Shown here: in pieces, positions 34,477 through 42,772 of the stretch
How the letters are laid out: every line of letters begins with the position of its first letter
Numbering within the stretch: position 1 is the first letter of the stretch
DNA from: Hyphomicrobium denitrificans ATCC 51888
Lineage (GTDB): Bacteria > Pseudomonadota > Alphaproteobacteria > Rhizobiales > Hyphomicrobiaceae
Direction of reading: 5' to 3'
DNA: 64,000 nt
Assembly (NCBI RefSeq): GCF_000143145.1
Contig: NC_014313.1
Coordinates: forward strand, 496,001 to 560,000
The notes under the pieces: model-generated
Databases searched by the model: none
Told to the model about the DNA's origin: nothing
The model's input: only the letters and a program-made list of their open reading frames with translations
Translations under genes and position numbers: made by a program

Positions 34477-36291
34477 ATGCCGCTGATGGCCAATTCTCTC
34501 CGTACACTGTCCGCCGCGCTGGTGGTTGCAGCGCTTGTGATTGCGACGCTTGTGCTCGGGCGGGCGATCCTTGTCCCGCTTGCGCTCGCGGTCATCGGTT
34601 GCTTCATCCTGGTACCGATCGTTCGCTGGCTCGAAGAGCACTCGGTGCCGGAATGGCTTTCGGTGTTCTCGGTGGTCGTGGCGACGACGGGGCTTTTGCT
34701 CGGCGCCTCGATTGCACTCAGCTCGCAGCTTTTGTCATTGACGGCCGAGCTTCCAGCCTATCGCTCCAACGTCATGGATAAGGTTCACGCCGTTATCGGC
34801 AGCTCGGCGCCGTCCGGTGTCGTCAGCCGGGCGATCGACGCTGTCGAAACCTACCAGAAAATGCTGAACCGCGAGCTGAAGCTTGGAGGCGAGCAATCGA
34901 CCGAGCCGGACGGCAAACCAGAAACGAAAGTCGTCGTCGCGCAGGAAACCACGAGCGATACATGGCACGGCATCCAAATCCTGGCTGAGCCGCTGGCGCA
35001 GATGGCGTTGACCTTCCTGTTCACGCTTTTCCTATTGGCGCAGTACCGCGATCTTAGGGATCGTATCGTTCGCATCTTCGGCACCGACAACATGACCGAG
35101 ACGACGTCGGCGATGTCGGATGCCGGCGAACGGCTGTCCGCCCTCTTCACGGGGCAGGTCATGCTCAATGCGTCATTCGGCGTTTTCGTTGGCTGTGTGC
35201 TGATGATCGTCGGCGTTCCGAACGCGCCGCTTTGGGGTGTCGTGGCATTCGTCATGAGGTTCGTGCCGTTCATCGGCGTTTACGTCGCTGCGATTCCGCC
35301 CATTCTGCTGGCGGCAGCCGTCGATCCCGGCTGGACGAAAGCCATCTGCACGCTTGCGCTCTTTGCCATCGGAGAGCCTGTGATGGGGCAAGTGCTGGAG
35401 CCGTTCTTCCTTGGCAAGCGCGCGGGTCTGTCGCCGTTTGCGATGATCCTTGCCGCAAGTTTCTGGACGCTGGTCTGGGGACCGATCGGGTTGGTGCTCG
35501 CCGCGCCTCTGACGCTCGTCGTCGTGGTGCTGGGGCGGTACATCCCCGATCTCGAATTCGTTTCGGTGCTTCTTGGCGATGAGCCGCCGTTATCCGAGCA
35601 ACAGGAATTCTATCACCGCCTTCTTTCGGGCGACTCTTATGCGGCCAACGATCAGATCGAAGAGGCGCGAGAGACGTCGTCGTCGGAAGCCGCCCTCGAC
35701 AATCTCGTTTTTCCATCCTTGCACTTCGCGGTGATCGATCGCCGTCGCGGGCGCTTCGACGATGAGACGATGAAAGACCTCGACGAGTCGATCGGCGATG
35801 TTGCTTCGGAGTCTTTTCCGGATGCCGGTAAAGATGGGTCCGCCGTTCTGATCGTCCCGGTGCGTGGCGTCTTCGATACGTTCGCGGCAAGATTTATGGT
35901 CGGTGCGATCAATGCGCGTGTGCCGGGTGCGGCCCATGCCGTGCTCAGTGCCTCCGGTTTAACAGCGCTGTCGAGTGTCGATCCAGGCCGCGTTTCAGCT
36001 CCGAAGAAGCTTGTTTTCATCACCGTGGCGGGTGTCGCCGAGAAAGCTCTCGCTTTCATGGCGAAGAAGGGCGCCGAGAAATTCCCGAACGCGCAAATTG
36101 CGGTTCTCGATCTCACGCGGCCGGCGGGACATATCTCCGTCTCGTCACGCGGCGATGCGCAGGCGCAGGTGTTCAACCGCTTAGCGGATCTGATCGTTTC
36201 GCTGAACCTGGACGCGCTTTCAGAAGCTGCGCATTCGCCGGTCCCGGCGAGTGCGCAGCAGCCGGGCGTCGCCCTCACGGGAACTTACTGA
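34477..36291 (+). CDS. AI-2E-family membrane protein with extra C-terminal domain
   Basis: 604-residue protein. About residues 1-370 form the AI-2E exporter/PerM-like bundle, starting with LSAALVVAALVIATLVLG and including ALWGVVAFVMRFVPFIGVYVAAIPP and the family GNPLVWGPIGLVLAAPLT-like stretch. About residues 400-604 form an additional soluble domain (LHFAVIDRRRGRFDDETM, SAVLIVPVRGVFDTFAARFMVGAIN, NAQIAVLDLTRPAG) that looks like an alpha/beta fold and is not usual for this family. A GGAAC site precedes ATG 34477. It stands alone, divergent from rfbC. Transport substrate unknown. Confidence 0.8.
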   Translation: MPLMANSLRTLSAALVVAALVIATLVLGRAILVPLALAVIGCFILVPIVRWLEEHSVPEWLSVFSVVVATTGLLLGASIALSSQLLSLTAELPAYRSNVMDKVHAVIGSSAPSGVVSRAIDAVETYQKMLNRELKLGGEQSTEPDGKPETKVVVAQETTSDTWHGIQILAEPLAQMALTFLFTLFLLAQYRDLRDRIVRIFGTDNMTETTSAMSDAGERLSALFTGQVMLNASFGVFVGCVLMIVGVPNAPLWGVVAFVMRFVPFIGVYVAAIPPILLAAAVDPGWTKAICTLALFAIGEPVMGQVLEPFFLGKRAGLSPFAMILAASFWTLVWGPIGLVLAAPLTLVVVVLGRYIPDLEFVSVLLGDEPPLSEQQEFYHRLLSGDSYAANDQIEEARETSSSEAALDNLVFPSLHFAVIDRRRGRFDDETMKDLDESIGDVASESFPDAGKDGSAVLIVPVRGVFDTFAARFMVGAINARVPGAAHAVLSASGLTALSSVDPGRVSAPKKLVFITVAGVAEKALAFMAKKGAEKFPNAQIAVLDLTRPAGHISVSSRGDAQAQVFNRLADLIVSLNLDALSEAAHSPVPASAQQPGVALTGTY

Positions 36292-36374
36292 GTCCGGCTG
36301 GAACAAAGTCGCCGGACGCACGTTCGGTTTCTGATTGATGCGGCGCACGATGATTTCAAGCAACGAGGCAAGCA

Positions 36375-36656
36375 ATGGCACGACAGGACACTCCCGAAGG
36401 TCGTTCAGACGATATGGTGGAGCGCGTTACTGATGCGGGAACGCGGGCTGCGGACGCAGTGGGACGCGCCGCGGCGCACGTCGAGCAGACACGCGACGAG
36501 CTTCTCGCGCAGGGCGCGGAACTCAGTTCCAACGTTCAGAAGGTCGGCAAGAATTTCTCCAAGGCGCTGGACAAGTCCGTCGCCGATCAACCGATGACGA
36601 CACTTGGCCTTGCGGTTGCCGCGGGCTTCGTTCTCGGCGCTCTGTGGAAGGCCTAA
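36375..36656 (+). CDS. YqjD/ElaB-like (DUF883-type) small membrane-anchored protein
   Basis: 93-residue protein with a long amphipathic helix (AVGRAAAHVEQTRDELLAQGAEL) and a single C-terminal helix (TTLGLAVAAGFVLGALWKA) preceded by DQPMTT. This is the YqjD/ElaB arrangement: a soluble coiled N-terminus anchored to the inner membrane, ribosome-associated in E. coli. First of three small genes (36375-37592) that are closely spaced and probably one operon. Confidence 0.75.
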   Translation: MARQDTPEGRSDDMVERVTDAGTRAADAVGRAAAHVEQTRDELLAQGAELSSNVQKVGKNFSKALDKSVADQPMTTLGLAVAAGFVLGALWKA

Positions 36657-36671
36657 CGACAGGATAGATGA

Positions 36672-37190
36672 ATGTTCGCCGCCCTCTTCAAACGTGCCGA
36701 ACAGACGGTCGATTCGGCGATCGGTGATCTCGGAAACAGGATCGTCATTGCTATCCCGTTTCTGATCGCGCTGGGTTTCGGCGCAACGAGCCTCACGCTT
36801 TATCTCGACCGGATTTACGGTTCTGAACTCGGCACGCTGATGGTGGCGGGCGGGTTCTGTCTGCTCGGTTTCATCGTGGCGCTCGTCGTTCGAATACGGC
36901 GGCGGCAGGCAGAGAGCCGGCAGCAAGCCGCGGCGGCAGATTCGACCCTTGCGAGCGACGCTCCCAAGGAGGAGCTTGCGGGCGTGAATGGTTCTCCCTC
37001 GATGTTCGACGACGAAACGGTCATGGCGATGGTGACGTCTGCCGCGCCGATCGTTCTTCCCGCCGTTCTCAGAACCGGCATGAAAAACTGGCCGATCCTG
37101 CTCGCCGCAGCCGCCGGTCTCTACGTGGTCAGCCGGCCGGGCGGAGCTACCGCCGAAGTTCAACCAGATACGTCTTCTCAAACATCTTGA
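36672..37190 (+). CDS. Small two-to-three-helix membrane protein, YqjE-like context
   Basis: 172-residue protein with two N-terminal helices (IVIAIPFLIALGFGATSLTLYL and TLMVAGGFCLLGFIVALVV), then an Arg/Gln-rich charged turn, and a weak third helix near the C-terminus (NWPILLAAAAGLYVVSRPG). The position between two YqjD-like genes matches the yqjD-yqjE pattern. Family membership is by layout only. It starts 15 bases after its neighbour with an AGGATAG ribosome site. Confidence 0.65.
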   Translation: MFAALFKRAEQTVDSAIGDLGNRIVIAIPFLIALGFGATSLTLYLDRIYGSELGTLMVAGGFCLLGFIVALVVRIRRRQAESRQQAAAADSTLASDAPKEELAGVNGSPSMFDDETVMAMVTSAAPIVLPAVLRTGMKNWPILLAAAAGLYVVSRPGGATAEVQPDTSSQTS

Positions 37191-37202
37191 GGTCATTCAC
37201 AG

Positions 37203-37592
37203 ATGCAGAGCACCCCAACATCCGATTATGCAACGACCGACGAACGCGGCCGAAATCTGACGTCGTCCGATGATTCCAATGGCAATGGTGTCGCCAACGT
37301 CGTGCAAGAAGGCGTGGACGTTCTGAAAAATAATCCCGTGCTGACGCTCGTTGCCGTCGGCGTGCTCGGATTCGCGATCGGGACGCTTGCGGGACGATCA
37401 ACCGTTCGACGGCGAAGCACGCTCGATGCCAACCTGGATTCGATCCAGCATGCGCTGGAGTCAGCGCGTTCCGGCACGTCCGATACGATCGGAAGCTGGG
37501 CGAAGTCGCTTCGCAATAGCGGCTATCTGCAGGACCACGTCCCCGCTCGTGTGAAGCAGCAAGTCCGGCGTTTGCTCTCTTCAGTTTCGTAA
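37203..37592 (+). CDS. YqjD-like small membrane protein
   Basis: 129-residue protein. The N-terminus is Ser/Thr/Asn-rich and probably disordered, followed by a helix (NPVLTLVAVGVLGFAIGTLAG) with the NNP lead-in common to DUF883-like proteins. A charged tail can form a helix (LDANLDSIQHALESARSG). Last gene of the 36375-37592 set, 12 bases after the previous stop. Function unknown. Confidence 0.65.
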   Translation: MQSTPTSDYATTDERGRNLTSSDDSNGNGVANVVQEGVDVLKNNPVLTLVAVGVLGFAIGTLAGRSTVRRRSTLDANLDSIQHALESARSGTSDTIGSWAKSLRNSGYLQDHVPARVKQQVRRLLSSVS

Positions 37593-37629
37593 CGCAATTG
37601 CGTTGCGCGCTGCGAGGGTGTTCAGTTCA

Positions 37630-37959
37630 TCAGCGCGCAAACAGGATCGTCAGCAGCAGCGAGGAATCTTGGATGCTGCTGACGGCGTGGCGTTTCCCGC
37701 CGTCGAGATAGATCCATTGGCCAGCGGAAAGCTCGACGGTTCGATTGTCGAACGTCAGAACGACGCGCCCCTCAATGCAATGCAGCATGATCTCGCCCGG
37801 CACTTCGTGCGCCGGGAGTTCGCTTCCCGCTTTCAGGACCAAGCGGATCGCTTCGAATGCCGCTGTCTTCGCAATGGCGCTTGTTTTCGCGCTGGCGAGG
37901 TTTGCTCCGAGCGGTCCGAGGTCGGCTATTTCTCCCGGGCGTACATGATGCAACGCCAT
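37630..37959 (-). CDS. Small cupin-domain protein
   Basis: 109-residue single-domain cupin. The conserved metal-binding parts are reduced: HEVPGEIMLHCIEGRVVLTF (motif 1) and LSAGQWIYLDGGKRHAVSSIQDSSLLLTI (motif 2), keeping the histidines. The ATG at 37959 has GGAG 7 bases upstream, so the longer frame to 38334 over the neighbouring gene is rejected. The role is unknown; redox or sugar-phosphate sensing are common for such proteins. Confidence 0.75.
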   Translation of the reverse strand: MALHHVRPGEIADLGPLGANLASAKTSAIAKTAAFEAIRLVLKAGSELPAHEVPGEIMLHCIEGRVVLTFDNRTVELSAGQWIYLDGGKRHAVSSIQDSSLLLTILFAR

Positions 37960-37982
37960 GTATGATCTCCGGTCATCGGTGG

Positions 37983-38342
37983 TTATTCGGGTTCCGGTCC
38001 GCGCTCCCGCAGTTCGAGCAGGCTCAGCGCGGCAATTGCAACGCCAGCGATGATATGGATGAGGCGCAGACTGCCGCTTGCTGCGTAGTCGAAGATGAAG
38101 GGCGAAGCCGCAACCCACACGCCCAACGCCAGCTGGCAGACCTCGATCCAGCGTCGAAATTTGACGAGATCGGCTTCGGCAAGGACCATGATGAGGATGC
38201 CAGCAACGGCGGCGTTTACGACTACGGGAGAATTGCCGTCTTCTTCGACGATCCACGGCGCCAACGCGATCAAGATCCCGAGGAAAATGCCGAGCCAATC
38301 GTCCCATTCGCGACGGGTGCTTCTCAGATTCCAATCGGCCAT
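37983..38342 (-). CDS. SPW-repeat membrane protein
   Basis: 119-residue protein with four helices in two similar halves, each containing a Pro-Trp or Ser-Pro turn (LGIFLGILIALAPWIV and CQLALGVWVAASPFIF). This is the SPW repeat family pattern. The N-terminal half has APW instead of SPW. A 23-base gap separates it from the cupin gene downstream on the same strand, so they may be co-expressed. Function unknown. Confidence 0.8.
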   Translation of the reverse strand: MADWNLRSTRREWDDWLGIFLGILIALAPWIVEEDGNSPVVVNAAVAGILIMVLAEADLVKFRRWIEVCQLALGVWVAASPFIFDYAASGSLRLIHIIAGVAIAALSLLELRERGPEPE

Positions 38343-38510
38343 GCTCTCGACTTCCTTGGTTGGATGCGGGCGGGGCGTCTCGAAACTATAGACCTTATTT
38401 CTCGAAGTTCATACCTGAAGCGGCACAGTCAGCTTGCTGCGCAACGCTTCCTGCCGCGTGAGCACATGCCCAGCGATTTGAAACGCATCAGAGGCTGAGA
38501 TGGTGCAGAG

Positions 38511-39284
38511 TTATTTTTCGACGAAAGCTTTTTCGATGACGAAATCGCCCGGCTCGCCGGAGTTGCCTTCCTTGAAGCCTTGGTCGATGCAGAATGTCTT
38601 CAGTTCGCTTAGCATCGAAGGGCTGCCACAGATCATGACGCGATCGTGCTCGCTCGAAATCACCGGCAGATTGATCTCGGCATAGAATTCCGGCGATTTC
38701 AAAAGCTCGGTGACGCGGCCGCGATTTTTGAAGGGCTCGCGCGTGACAGTCGGGAAATAGATGAGCTTGGAGCGGATCGCCTCGCCGATATATTCGTCTT
38801 GTGGAAGCTCGCGCATGATCCTGTCGCCGTAAGCGAGTTCGGAAACAAGACGGCATCCATGCATGAGGATGACCTTGTCGAAGCGTTCGTAGGCTTCGGG
38901 GTCGCGAATGATGCTCATGAACGGTGCGAGGCCGGTGCCCGTGCCGAGGAGATAGAGGTTTCTGCCGGGCTTCAAGTTCGGAAGGATCAATGTGCCGGTC
39001 GGCTTGCGTCCGACGAGAATGCGGTCGCCTTCCTTGATGTGCTGCAGTTTCGATGTCAGCGCGCCGTCTGGAACCTTGATGCTCAAGAATTCGAGGTAGT
39101 CGTCGTAGGCGGCGCTCACGACGCTATAGGCGCGCGTCAGGGGCCGGCCTTCGATCTCCAGGCCCATCATCACGAATTGGCCGCTGTCGAAGCGGAGGCT
39201 CGGGCTTCGCGTTGCCGTGAAGCTGAAAAGAGTGTCGGTCCAATGCGTGACCGAGAGCACTTGTTCGCTGGTGAAAGCCGTCAT
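38511..39284 (-). CDS. fpr: Ferredoxin/flavodoxin-NADP+ reductase
   Basis: 257-residue flavoprotein of the bacterial Fpr type. The FAD site is RPLTRAYSVVSA (R-x-Y-S), and the NADP region has LYLLGTGTGLAPFMSIIRD and HDRVMICGSPSML. The C-terminus FVIEKAFVEK matches short bacterial Fpr proteins. It moves electrons between NADPH and ferredoxin or flavodoxin. Radical SAM enzymes such as HpnH and HpnJ need such reducing power, but a link is only an inference. Monocistronic by position. Confidence 0.93.
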   Translation of the reverse strand: MTAFTSEQVLSVTHWTDTLFSFTATRSPSLRFDSGQFVMMGLEIEGRPLTRAYSVVSAAYDDYLEFLSIKVPDGALTSKLQHIKEGDRILVGRKPTGTLILPNLKPGRNLYLLGTGTGLAPFMSIIRDPEAYERFDKVILMHGCRLVSELAYGDRIMRELPQDEYIGEAIRSKLIYFPTVTREPFKNRGRVTELLKSPEFYAEINLPVISSEHDRVMICGSPSMLSELKTFCIDQGFKEGNSGEPGDFVIEKAFVEK

Positions 39285-39434
39285 CTATCCCCATCCCTTT
39301 TGACAACGGATGCGCCAAGTTATTGCGAGCGCAGGCAGTGGATTGATCTCCAAAATGATAGTCAAGGAAAGAAAGCTTTGCGCTGACGCAAATCATCGCG
39401 GATTTGTAATATTTTGTATGGTTTTGGTGACGGA

Positions 39435-40595
39435 TTAGAATTTTTCGAAAAGGGTGGCTAGCGTTCGCGCGCCATTGAGCTGCGCCTCGGTGTCCATTTT
39501 CGCATTTGTAGCGGCAATCAGTTTGGCGACCGTGTTGTTGTTGGCGGCGACGGGATTGCGCTCATAGCCGCCGCGCTGGAAGAAATTCGACGTCGGGATC
39601 TTCTCGCGCAGGCGGTCCGGCATCATCACCATTTCGAAGCCGCTGCCGTCGCCGGTCAGATTCATCATTTCGAGTTCGGCGGCTGACAGCGATCCATCGA
39701 AGCCGTGGCGCTTGGCGAATTCAACCGAGGTCAAAAGTTTTCTCACCTGCAGCAGTGGGCCGATGTCGACATCGAGATTCAGTGCATGGATGCCGATGCC
39801 TTTCGGCGTATCGGCAAGGCGAGCGTGATCGTTCCAACGATCGGGTACGCTGCGGCTGAAGGCGATCATTCTTCTTAAGATGGCGATCTTGCGCAGCAGC
39901 GCGTCCTTGCGCTGGCCTTTCGCGGCGTTTGCCTTGGCTCTCAGATTAGAGACGAATTCATCGCCGGCTTCCGCGAGAAGTTCGACGCTGTTGGTGCTGA
40001 GCAGCTGATTGTAGCCGAGGGCTGTCGAGATGGCGCGTGCTGACGGTACATCATATTCCAAGCCGGCCTGTACATCGTATTTCCCGTCGCCGCCGGATTC
40101 GAATGCGTAAATTCTGACGCACTGCGCGGCAGTCAGTCCTGCAGCTCGCGCCGCGATGACGTAGGCGCGCTTGTAGTCATTCTCTGATGCTGGCGTCTCG
40201 GGTACGAAGCCGAACTGCGCTTTGGCTTCTCGTAAAAAGTCAGCGACGACCGGAATGTCTTTTGCTGGCGACGGTGCGCCTTCAGGGTTCATCGGCTTCG
40301 GCGGACCGGAATAGATGGGCGGCTGTTGCAACACGTAATCGCGAGCCGCAAGATGTTCGAAGGAGCCTCGGGCGCGGCGCTTCGAGCGCTTCTTCGAGAT
40401 CGATTTCCAATACGGTTCGGCGAGGGCTTCATAAGCTTCGAAGGCGTGCGCATACGCGGTGAGCTTTTCGCGATAGACGGCCTGGCGTTTTGCGATGTCG
40501 TGATCAGCGCCGTGCGCTGGTGGTGCATCGAACAAAATTGCGACTACGGCGCATGAGAGAGACAACGCAACTGCGGCCCACGTCGAGCGCTTCAT
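39435..40595 (-). CDS. Secreted protein with lytic-transglycosylase-like motif
   Basis: 386-residue protein with a signal peptide (MKRSTWAAVALSLSCAVVAILFDAPPAHGA). A central region reads AAQCVRIYAFESGGDGKYDVQAG and ISTALGYNQLLSTNSVELL. The Glu-Ser-Gly-Gly in the first and the second glycine-tyrosine stretch resemble the catalytic and second motifs of SLT transglycosylases. I do not recognise the complete family. ATG 40595 gives the signal peptide and is preferred to 40664, though its ribosome site is weak. Peptidoglycan cleavage is an inference from the motif. Confidence 0.65.
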   Translation of the reverse strand: MKRSTWAAVALSLSCAVVAILFDAPPAHGADHDIAKRQAVYREKLTAYAHAFEAYEALAEPYWKSISKKRSKRRARGSFEHLAARDYVLQQPPIYSGPPKPMNPEGAPSPAKDIPVVADFLREAKAQFGFVPETPASENDYKRAYVIAARAAGLTAAQCVRIYAFESGGDGKYDVQAGLEYDVPSARAISTALGYNQLLSTNSVELLAEAGDEFVSNLRAKANAAKGQRKDALLRKIAILRRMIAFSRSVPDRWNDHARLADTPKGIGIHALNLDVDIGPLLQVRKLLTSVEFAKRHGFDGSLSAAELEMMNLTGDGSGFEMVMMPDRLREKIPTSNFFQRGGYERNPVAANNNTVAKLIAATNAKMDTEAQLNGARTLATLFEKF

Positions 40596-40866
40596 AAAAG
40601 TTTCATACGGTGTGAAGCTTGGAAGTTTTTTCGAAATCTCGCAGTTCACGAAAAGTGCGCTCACGAGTTTTGCTCACAACTGTTGCGTGGAACGTATTGC
40701 GCTGATGCTAGCGCCGTTCGGTGGCAGCGTCTCGATGTGCTTAGCGACCATCCGCGACCGTAAGCAAACATTGTCGACATCGTTCTGAATCTCGAATTGT
40801 AGTTGCGACGTCATTCCCCCGACGACAGCAGATGAGCCGTGCCCCTCGCGGTCTCGCCCAATGCGA

Positions 40867-40890
40867 AGATCATCCGTTTACGGATGATCT
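40867..40890. repeat. Perfect hairpin, 10-base arms
   Basis: AGATCATCCG, a TTTA loop and CGGATGATCT form a 10-base-pair perfect stem. No T-run follows on either strand, so it is not a standard terminator. It could be an operator or a processing site. Confidence 0.6.
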
Positions 40891-41104
40891 GGGGTGCCGC
40901 GTTAGGGCGGGTCCGGAGTGGGCTCGTAGGTGCCGGTAAATCATTCGAGATGCGAAAAAGAAGTGCTTCACAGGCATCGCAGTCTGTGTTTTGAGGACAT
41001 GTTTCCCTCGCTTGGCCGACGGAGCCCAGCCCAGGCTGCCCACAGTGGGATTGTGCCGCAAAATAAATTCTTTGTTCCTCTCGAGAAATAAATGTTCTTA
41101 CTGG

Positions 41105-41133
41105 TTGACGGGGGCCTTAAAGTCGCATAAGTC
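41105..41133 (+). promoter_or_regulatory. Possible sigma-70-like promoter of glxB
   Basis: TTGACG at 41105-41110 is followed 17 bases later by TAAGTC at 41128-41133, about 35 bases before the glxB ATG. The -35 box is good and the -10 weak. Nitrogen-controlled genes of this type often use sigma-54, but I see no clean TGGCAC-TTGC element. Confidence 0.35.
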
Positions 41134-41169
41134 GATGTGTAGCATTCTCAATCAAAAAGGCAGGCCGTC

Positions 41170-42063
41170 ATGTGCGGAATTGTGGGTCTTTTTCTTAAAA
41201 ATCAGGCGCTTGAACCACAGCTGGGAAGCTTGGTTTCGGGCATGCTGACGACGATGTGCGAACGTGGGCCGGACTCGGCTGGGTTCGCAGTTTATGGGAC
41301 GCCGAGCAAGGGCAAAGGCAAGATTACGATCCAGTCGGCCGATGCCGACGCCTTCAAGGGTCTCGCTGAACGGATCAAGAAAGAAGCCGGCGTTTCGGCC
41401 GACCTTTCTCTGAAGTCCAGCCATGCCGTCCTGACGGTCCCGTCGGACAAGTCCGATGCGGTTGTGACCTGGCTCCGGGCGAACACCCCGAACATCCGGA
41501 TCATGGGCTCCGGCGAGGCGATCGAAATCTACAAGGAAGTTGGCTACCCGACCGATGTCGCGAAGCGCTTCGACCTTGCCAAGATGTCCGGCAGCCATGC
41601 CATCGGCCACACGCGTATGGCCACCGAATCGGCGGTCACGACGCTCGGCGCGCACCCGTTCTCGACCGGTCCCGACCAGTGCCTCGTGCACAACGGCTCG
41701 CTGTCCAACCATGCCAGCCTCCGGCGCGAACTGCGTCGCGACGGCATCCGTTTCGAGACGGAAAACGACACTGAAGTCGCTGCGGCTTACATCACGTGGC
41801 GGATGAAGCAGGGTCTCAACCTCGGCGACGCCCTGCGCGGCACGCTCGACGATCTCGACGGCTTCTTCAATTTCGTCGTCGGAACGAAGAACGGCTTCGG
41901 CGTCGTTCGCGACCCGATCGCGTGCAAGCCGGCGGTCATGGCTGAAACCGACGACTACGTCGCGTTTGGATCGGAATATCGGGCGCTGGTTGATTTGCCC
42001 AATATCGACAAGGCGCATGTGTGGGAGCCTGAGCCCGCAACTGTCTATTTCTGGGAACGCTAA
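41170..42063 (+). CDS. glxB: Class II glutamine amidotransferase, GlxB/MgsA-like
   Basis: 297-residue protein starting MCGIVGLF, so the N-terminal nucleophile Cys2 is in place. RGPDSAGFAVYG, GHTRMATESAVT and VHNGSLSNHASLRREL are the Ntn-amidotransferase motifs. It is the first gene of glxB-glxC-glxD-gmaS. In methylotrophs the homologous MgsABC is N-methylglutamate synthase; in rhizobia it is GlxBCD. It has a different function from a full glutamate synthase, as the three GOGAT domains are split into separate genes. Confidence 0.88.
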   Translation: MCGIVGLFLKNQALEPQLGSLVSGMLTTMCERGPDSAGFAVYGTPSKGKGKITIQSADADAFKGLAERIKKEAGVSADLSLKSSHAVLTVPSDKSDAVVTWLRANTPNIRIMGSGEAIEIYKEVGYPTDVAKRFDLAKMSGSHAIGHTRMATESAVTTLGAHPFSTGPDQCLVHNGSLSNHASLRRELRRDGIRFETENDTEVAAAYITWRMKQGLNLGDALRGTLDDLDGFFNFVVGTKNGFGVVRDPIACKPAVMAETDDYVAFGSEYRALVDLPNIDKAHVWEPEPATVYFWER

Positions 42064-42085
42064 TCGTCAGCTAGGGTGCCGACAT

Positions 42086-42772
42086 ATGAGAACGATCGAT
42101 CTCGCTAAGAGTTCGCTGCGCGAACTCAATGAAGACCTTCACCGTCAAGACTCGGGCGCCAACGAAGCGTCGTGGGAAGTATTGAATCCGCGCGGGCAGC
42201 ACGCCATCGCGGTTGGCGTCGATGCGCCGATCTCCATCAGCGTCAAGGGTAGCGTCGGCTACTACTGCGGCGGCATGAACAAGCAGGCGGCAATCACGGT
42301 TCACGGTTCGGCCGGTCCGGGCGTTGCCGAGAACATGATGTCGGGTAAAGTCGTCATCAAAGGCGACGCCAGCCAATACGCCGGCGCTACGGGCCGTGGC
42401 GGCATGCTGGTCATCGAAGGCAACGCATCCTCGCGTTGCGGCATCTCGATGAAGGGCATCGACATCATCGTCAATGGCAACATCGGCCATATGTCGGCGT
42501 TCATGGCGCAGTCCGGTCATCTCGTCGTGTGCGGCGATGCTGGCGATGCGCTTGGCGACTCGATCTACGAAGCGAAGCTGTTCGTCCGCGGCAAAGTCAA
42601 AAGCCTCGGCGCCGACTGCATCGAGAAGGAAATGCGTCCCGAGCATCACGAGACGCTGACGAAGCTTCTCAAGGACGCTGGACTTTCGAACGTCAAGTCG
42701 AGCGAATTCAAGCGCTACGGTTCGGCCCGTAAGCTCTATAACTTCAACATCGATAACGCGGACGCATACTGA
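42086..42772 (+). CDS. glxC: GXGXG-domain protein, GlxC/MgsB-like
   Basis: 228-residue protein with the right-handed beta-helix repeat of the glutamate synthase C-terminal domain: VKGSVGYYCGGMNKQAAITVHGSAGPGVAENM, then GDASQYAGATGRGG, and GNIGHMSAFMAQSG. It probably forms a structural part of a GlxBCD complex. The frame is open to 41966 within glxB, but ATG 42086 gives MRTIDLAKSSLRELN and a 22-base spacing after glxB. Its TGA shares an A with the glxD ATG. Confidence 0.88.
   Translation: MRTIDLAKSSLRELNEDLHRQDSGANEASWEVLNPRGQHAIAVGVDAPISISVKGSVGYYCGGMNKQAAITVHGSAGPGVAENMMSGKVVIKGDASQYAGATGRGGMLVIEGNASSRCGISMKGIDIIVNGNIGHMSAFMAQSGHLVVCGDAGDALGDSIYEAKLFVRGKVKSLGADCIEKEMRPEHHETLTKLLKDAGLSNVKSSEFKRYGSARKLYNFNIDNADAY

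Larger units (their letters stand above)
40596..41169. other. Intergenic region upstream of glxB
   Basis: This spacer of about 570 bases has no convincing gene. It holds a perfect hairpin at 40867-40890 and a possible sigma-70-like promoter near 41105. The bases just before glxB are AT-rich, unlike the neighbouring genes. A GATC-rich palindrome and the length of the region leave room for an unrecognised regulatory RNA. Confidence 0.4.

Noticed and set aside
37959..38334. N-terminal extension of the cupin frame
   Set aside because: It overlaps the SPW-repeat gene and is Arg-rich. GGAG before ATG 37959 decides the shorter start.
41050..41169. Sigma-54 promoter before glxB
   Set aside because: Expected for nitrogen genes, but no TGGCAC-N5-TTGC match with the invariant GG and GC was found.
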